DNA of 64,000 nt from contig CM068824.1 in the NCBI GenBank assembly GCA_028554795.2, positions 163,736,130 through 163,800,129 of the forward strand. The letters run 5' to 3'. The notes under the pieces were generated by a model, which was given only the letters and a program-made list of their open reading frames with translations, did not search any database and was not told the DNA's origin. The position numbers and the translations under genes are program-made. Position 1 is the first letter of the stretch; each line of letters begins with the position of its first letter. Positions 60,385 through 64,000 of the stretch are shown here, piece after piece. The stretch is from Sinohyriopsis cumingii. Its lineage: Eukaryota; Mollusca; Bivalvia; Unionida; Unionidae.

Positions 60385-60631
60385 GTTGTTGTTGTAGGGT
60401 TTAACGCCATTTTCAGCACACGATAGGCTATACATGGAGGCCAGTATTAATGGTGGAGGAAGAACCGGGGAAAACTCCGGAAAGAACCACCGACCCACAA
60501 GAAGCTACTGGCAAGCTTTCTCACATACCCACATTAGCCGAATCCGAGACTCGAACCAACACAGACAAAGGTGATATGGCAGTGATCTGTAACAGAGAGC
60601 GCTTTAGATCACTCGGCCACTCAGGGCCCCC
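60385..60631 (-). mobile_element. tRNA-derived SINE, family B, copy 3
   Basis: Reverse orientation: (GTT)n, GTAGGGTTTAACGCCATTTT, the family B body, then GGCCACTCAGGGCCCCC at the 5' end. Flanked by perfect 13-bp duplications GAATAATAGTGTT at 60372-60384 and 60632-60644. The 127-residue ORF from 60450 is not a gene. Confidence 0.94.
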
Positions 60632-60679
60632 GAATAATAGTGTTATATGTCAGACTCAATCTAAGGGTCACAGGTTCAT

Positions 60680-61070
60680 AACCCCACCCCACCCCACCCC
60701 ATGCCTTTCCATGTTGACTGCCTTGGTGTGTCCTTGGAAAATGCTTCAATACCCACCCAGGCCATTCCAAGTTGATTGCCTTAGTGTGTCCTTTGGAAAG
60801 GATTCAAAACCCACCCAGGCCATTCCAGGTTGACTGCATTGGTGTGTCCAAGGGAAAGGCTTCAGTATCCACTCAGGCCATTCCAGGTTGACAGCCTTGG
60901 TGTGTCCAAGGTAAAGGAGTCAATACCCACCTAGGCCATTCCAGGTTGACTGCCCTGGTGTGTCCATGGGAAAGGATTCAATACCTACCCAGCCCATTCC
61001 AGGATGACTGCCTTGGTGTGTCCAAGGAAAAGGCTTCAGTACCCACCTGGGCTATTGCAGGTTCACTGTC
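60680..61070. repeat. Tandem repeat, ~60-bp unit
   Basis: Six to seven copies of CCAGGCCATTCCAGGTTGAC TGCCTTGGTGTGTCCAAGG followed by GAAAGGATTCAATACCCA. It starts about 40 bp after the SINE. A (CACCC)n run sits at 60685-60702. Confidence 0.92.
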
Positions 61071-62009
61071 CAAGAGAAAGACACTTAGCTGCTGTTTCCT
61101 AAGCATGCTGTAGCCAATAATGTGCTAAAATTGCTTTTTCATAAAGCCAGCTAATTAACCAAATCACCATCATTATGTTGAACATTTGAAACCGCTAAAG
61201 TATTTCTTGTAGTACTTATGTCACTTTAGTCACATTATCAGCTGAGTCATGACTATACCGTATAAATTCATTACCATACAAGAATGTTAAAATTGGCATT
61301 ATTTTAAATCACATGTGTACTGACACTAAATTTGGAAACATGATTGGTACTAGTCATAGCCAAACATTTCAGGCAAGACAGGGTCTTTGTAAAGGGGGAG
61401 GGGAACAAAGGTCACATGCAAAGACTAAACAAACACTTGAAGTTACAAGAAGGAAAAGTTATAAAATTATTATACCAAAAAAAGTATCCTACAAAAAAAG
61501 AAAGGAAAAAAAAAGAACAAAATCTACAAAAAGGTGGCTAAATTTATTGTGGTATAGATTAAAAAAGGCAGCTAAATTTATTTGTGATATAGATTAATTA
61601 ACTCATGTGATATAGATTAATAAGGAACAAAAGGTTCTTGCATGCCACAAATAATCAAAACAAAAATTAATTAGAAGCTTAATATTTATCTGACTTGAAA
61701 TAAAACTCAAGTAACATATATCGATTACTTGAACACTTGCCATTACTATATGTATGCAACTTTAATTAATACTAAGTAACTCAGACATCAATCAGCTGAA
61801 TATTTGTCATTACTCTCTCACTTCAGTAACTCAAACATCAATTACCTGAATTAGTGCCATTAGTGAAATGGCTCACTTGGTGCCTGTTTAAACCATTCTC
61901 TTGTCTGTTTCCCAAATAAACTCAAAACATCAAAGAACTAATCCAGTCATTTGTTTGTGCAAAACTTTAGAACTTGAAAGTTTTTAATCTTTTTCTCTAT
62001 GTCCATTTT
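61071..62009. other. Unique intron sequence
   Basis: A purine-rich ORF region (61313-61597, Lys-rich) is low complexity and not supported as coding. Otherwise nothing recognised. Confidence 0.45.
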
Positions 62010-62033
62010 TCTCTCTCACTCTCTCTCTCTCTC

Positions 62034-62118
<85 letters not shown>
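62010..62118. repeat. (CT)n then long (TA)n microsatellite at exon f acceptor
   Basis: CTCTCT repeats at about 62011-62032 are followed by about 40 TA dinucleotides up to 62118. The tract ends only three bases before the acceptor AG, so the usual pyrimidine tract next to the splice site is displaced by ~85 bp of TA. Confidence 0.95.
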
Positions 62119-62121
<3 letters not shown>

Positions 62122-62122
62122 G

Positions 62123-62343
62123 ACTCTAGAAGAAGCCGGTCAGCACCAGCAAGATCCTCGGAGAGCCCAGAGACCAGCAGTAGCCGGAAATCAAGTCCAT
62201 CCAGTAAGAATTCCCTCAGCCCAACCTGCAAGGCCTGGCTTGACACCAGGCAAGTACGCCACATAAAAGATGAGCCACTTGAGATCAAAGAGTATGACAA
62301 GGAAGACTTGAAACGCATTCAGAGGAGACGGATAGAGGAGGAG
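62123..62343 (+). CDS. KIF26: KIF26-like kinesin, exon f (start of conserved C-terminus)
   Basis: A 221-bp exon. The acceptor is TATATTCAG before 62123 (phase 1, completing an Asn codon with exon e) and the donor is GAGGAG|GTGATG after 62343 (phase 0). It encodes SRRSRSAPARSSESPETSSS, then a Ser-rich linker, then WLDTRQVRHIKDEPLEIKEY and DKEDLKRIQRRRIEEE. The EP(L/F)EIK(E/V)Y(D/E)..D(L/V)(K/E)R(I/L)QRRR segment is the conserved C-terminal block of KIF26A/B that leads into the terminal coiled coil. Splice-site context is unusual: (TA)n tracts lie immediately on both sides. The open frame continues through those tracts (YIYIYI), but that extension is not coding. Confidence 0.94.
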
Positions 62344-62356
62344 GTGATGACATTTT

Positions 62357-62358
<2 letters not shown>

Positions 62359-62400
<42 letters not shown>
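62359..62400. repeat. (AT)n microsatellite downstream of exon f
   Basis: About 20 AT dinucleotides starting 16 bp after the exon f donor site. Confidence 0.95.
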
Positions 62401-62401
<1 letters not shown>

Positions 62402-62929
62402 CTGTTAAATAAGAGGGGAGATTAAAAAAATGTGTACTTTTCATTAGCACAGTATGTTGTTTTGCCAAATGTTAATGATTTCATCTTTGAACTTGATTTT
62501 TTTCATCAGGAAATTTTACTGGTGCAACTCTTGTTTTTCAAAATATTGTTCTATAGTATGGTTACATCAAACTGGATGTACTGCAAAATTTTAGTGATTT
62601 CCTGCAGATGATAAGATAATGTGTCGCCTTCATGATTTGAACTGCACCACTAGCATCAGCATTCAAAATATTTTCAGTTGACTACTTGTCTTGCAGGACA
62701 AGGGACTTGGAACTTATATGTGCCTTTTAGGGCAACAGACTTGGAACTTGCACTTGTCTTGCAGGGCAAGGGACTTGGAACTTGCACTTGGCCAGCACCA
62801 ATTTTGCTTGGCTTGACAAAGTGACTTGCCCATCCTTGGATCTCACTGCTGAAACTTATTAGTGAGCGAGTGGAATTTTTAAGATCTGATGAAGGTTCTT
62901 TGTCTGATTTTTGTGTTAAAACTTTTGCA

Positions 62930-62930
<1 letters not shown>
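62401..62930. other. Intron sequence with a ~40-bp repeat
   Basis: Three imperfect copies of GGGACTTGGAACTTGCACTT GTCTTGCAGGGCAA lie at 62690-62795. Nothing else seen. Confidence 0.5.

Positions 62931-63017
<87 letters not shown>
62931..63017. repeat. (GT)n(AT)n microsatellite left of the MITE
   Basis: GT dinucleotides pass into about 33 TA dinucleotides and stop exactly at the MITE terminus. Confidence 0.95.
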
Positions 63018-63020
<3 letters not shown>

Positions 63021-63825
63021 TGGAGCCTCGTTAATCCGGACACATTCGTTCCCAGCAAATATGTCCGGATTAACGAGTTTTCCGGATAATTGAATCATGC
63101 ACATTTTTTATTGATGGTGTCACCATAATATATGTAAAAAGTACAACGAATACAAACTGTTATCTCCCAGTTAAATGCGTAATGGTCAACTAATAAAATG
63201 CAGTCATTTTTATAAGTCATATTTTACAGTTGCTAATGATTGATGTCCCCATTTTATTCGAAAATGAAGCCCTATACAGTCCACAGCTTAAAAATGTCAA
63301 CTGTATTTGCACAGCAAACAATAAACTGTGATTGTTACATACAATTGGTAAACAACAAAGAGGCTTAATGACACTTTTAATTTATTTACCATATGTTATG
63401 TCAAAAAGCGTGGATGATTTGATCCCAGTGTGTTTATTTAATTATTAACACCCCCATCAGCAACTAGCTAAAACAGACATTGTTTATACAATCGCTGGTT
63501 ACAATATGGTCACGCTACTTATTTATTGATAGTGGCCATGGACTCTCAAGGGCTTCACTACTGTGTTTTATGTATTATTCTTCTGATTGTATTTTCACAT
63601 ACGATTTTTCGAATTTTCTTATTTTTGGACAGATTATTTCCGGATTATCGAGACAAGTTTTAATGTCATTTTACACTTTGGTCCCTGATTTTGACTTCCG
63701 GATCCAGAACGCGGATTTCTTGATTAACGGAGCAAATTAACATTTAGGAATTCCGTTCCCGTTGAATTATGTCCAGATAGCGAGGTTTCCGGATAAACGG
63801 AGTCCGGATTAACAAGGCTCCACTG
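63018..63825. mobile_element. pogo/Tigger-like MITE, ~808 bp
   Basis: Terminal inverted repeats: left CAGTGGAGCCTCGTTAATCC GGAC; right, read inward, CAGTGGAGCCTTGTTAATCC GGAC. The CAGTGGA(A/G)CC(T/C)CGTTA type of end is typical of pogo/Tigger (Tc1-mariner superfamily). Subterminal copies of TCCGGAT(T/A)AACG occur at both ends. A TA precedes the left end but the right end is followed by TG, so the TA duplication is not intact, perhaps through microsatellite change. No transposase; the ORF at 63480-63740 has no domain. Confidence 0.85.
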
Positions 63826-63841
63826 TGTGTGTGTGTGTATG

Positions 63842-63920
<79 letters not shown>

Positions 63921-63935
63921 TGGAGCCTCGTTAAT
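63826..63935. repeat. (GT)n(AT)n microsatellite followed by an orphan MITE end
   Basis: The microsatellite mirrors the one on the left of the MITE. It ends in CAGTGGAGCCTCGTTAAT at 63918-63935, an 18-bp copy of the MITE terminus with no element behind it. This lies 24-41 bases before the exon g acceptor. Confidence 0.9.
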
Positions 63936-63958
63936 ATATATGTTGCTTTCTTTTCCAG

Positions 63959-64000
63959 CAACAGACTCTAAAGAAAAATCAAGAAAGAATGAAGGAAATT
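63959..64000 (+). CDS. KIF26: KIF26-like kinesin, exon g (partial, runs off the window)
   Basis: Acceptor TGCTTTCTTTTCCAG before 63959, phase 0, as exon f requires. The 14 visible codons read QQTLKKNQERMKEI, a polar heptad-like start of the C-terminal coiled coil; KIF26 proteins have a similar R-Q-Q-rich helix after the QRRR block. The two other frames are less suitable: one has an early stop and one breaks the phase. Only 42 bases are visible, so the call rests on phase and position as well as sequence. Confidence 0.8.

Noticed and set aside
61313-61597. Lys-rich ORF of 94 residues
   Set aside because: Translation of an A-rich low-complexity stretch.
61999-62400. Longer version of exon f including poly-(Tyr-Ile) ends
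   Set aside because: The YIYIYI parts are translations of (TA)n microsatellites outside good splice sites; the phase-consistent exon is 62123-62343.

Overview
This window looks like part of one eukaryotic gene, on the + strand, spread over at least 50 kb of AT-rich, extremely repeat-dense intron. The exons encode an atypical kinesin of the KIF26 / VAB-8 (kinesin-11) family. The tRNA-derived SINEs, the MITEs and the tandem-repeat-bearing dispersed element resemble what is described from molluscs, so I infer a lophotrochozoan, most likely a mollusc. No species can be named from sequence alone.

Coding layout: seven exons are visible at 13456-13611, 14717-14809, 43965-44103, 49566-49728, 51992-55211, 62123-62343 and 63959-64000 (running off the window). 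All six junctions are GT-AG and their phases match (1, 1, 2, 0, 1, 0). Together they give 1,344 codons with no stop. The first four exons cover the C-terminal half of the kinesin motor (switch I region to alpha-6). The 3.2 kb exon is the long Ser-rich stalk/tail. The last two enter the conserved C-terminal region and its coiled coil. The N-terminus and first half of the motor lie upstream of the window, the extreme C-terminus downstream. No promoter, polyadenylation site or other gene was recognised.

Non-coding layout: by hand estimate about 28 kb (over 40%) is tandem arrays. There are roughly forty arrays, mostly unrelated to each other, with periods of about 23-73 bp and some near 120 bp. 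The largest are a 38-bp array (8.6-11.7 kb), a 52-bp array (23.0-24.5 kb), a 46-bp array (26.1-27.8 kb), a 29-bp array (35.8-37.2 kb) and a 25-bp array (37.4-39.6 kb). Most long ORFs in the window are artefacts of these arrays.

Mobile elements: two tRNA-derived SINE families with three copies each, several with clear target-site duplications; a small inverted-repeat MITE family (four copies); a TTAA-flanked piggyBac-type MITE (one good and one degraded copy); an N-terminal piggyBac transposase remnant; a pogo/Tigger-like MITE next to the last exon; and two blocks of a dispersed element built from ~170-bp units with a shared 3' end, possibly Helentron/HINE-like.

The most interesting signals are: three neighbouring minisatellites of different period seeded from one dispersed unit; repeated coincidence of array ends with transposon ends; a MITE sitting between two copies of an exon-intron junction; an exon enclosed by (AT)n tracts with no normal polypyrimidine tract; and a motor domain whose switch motifs look unable to support normal ATP hydrolysis.
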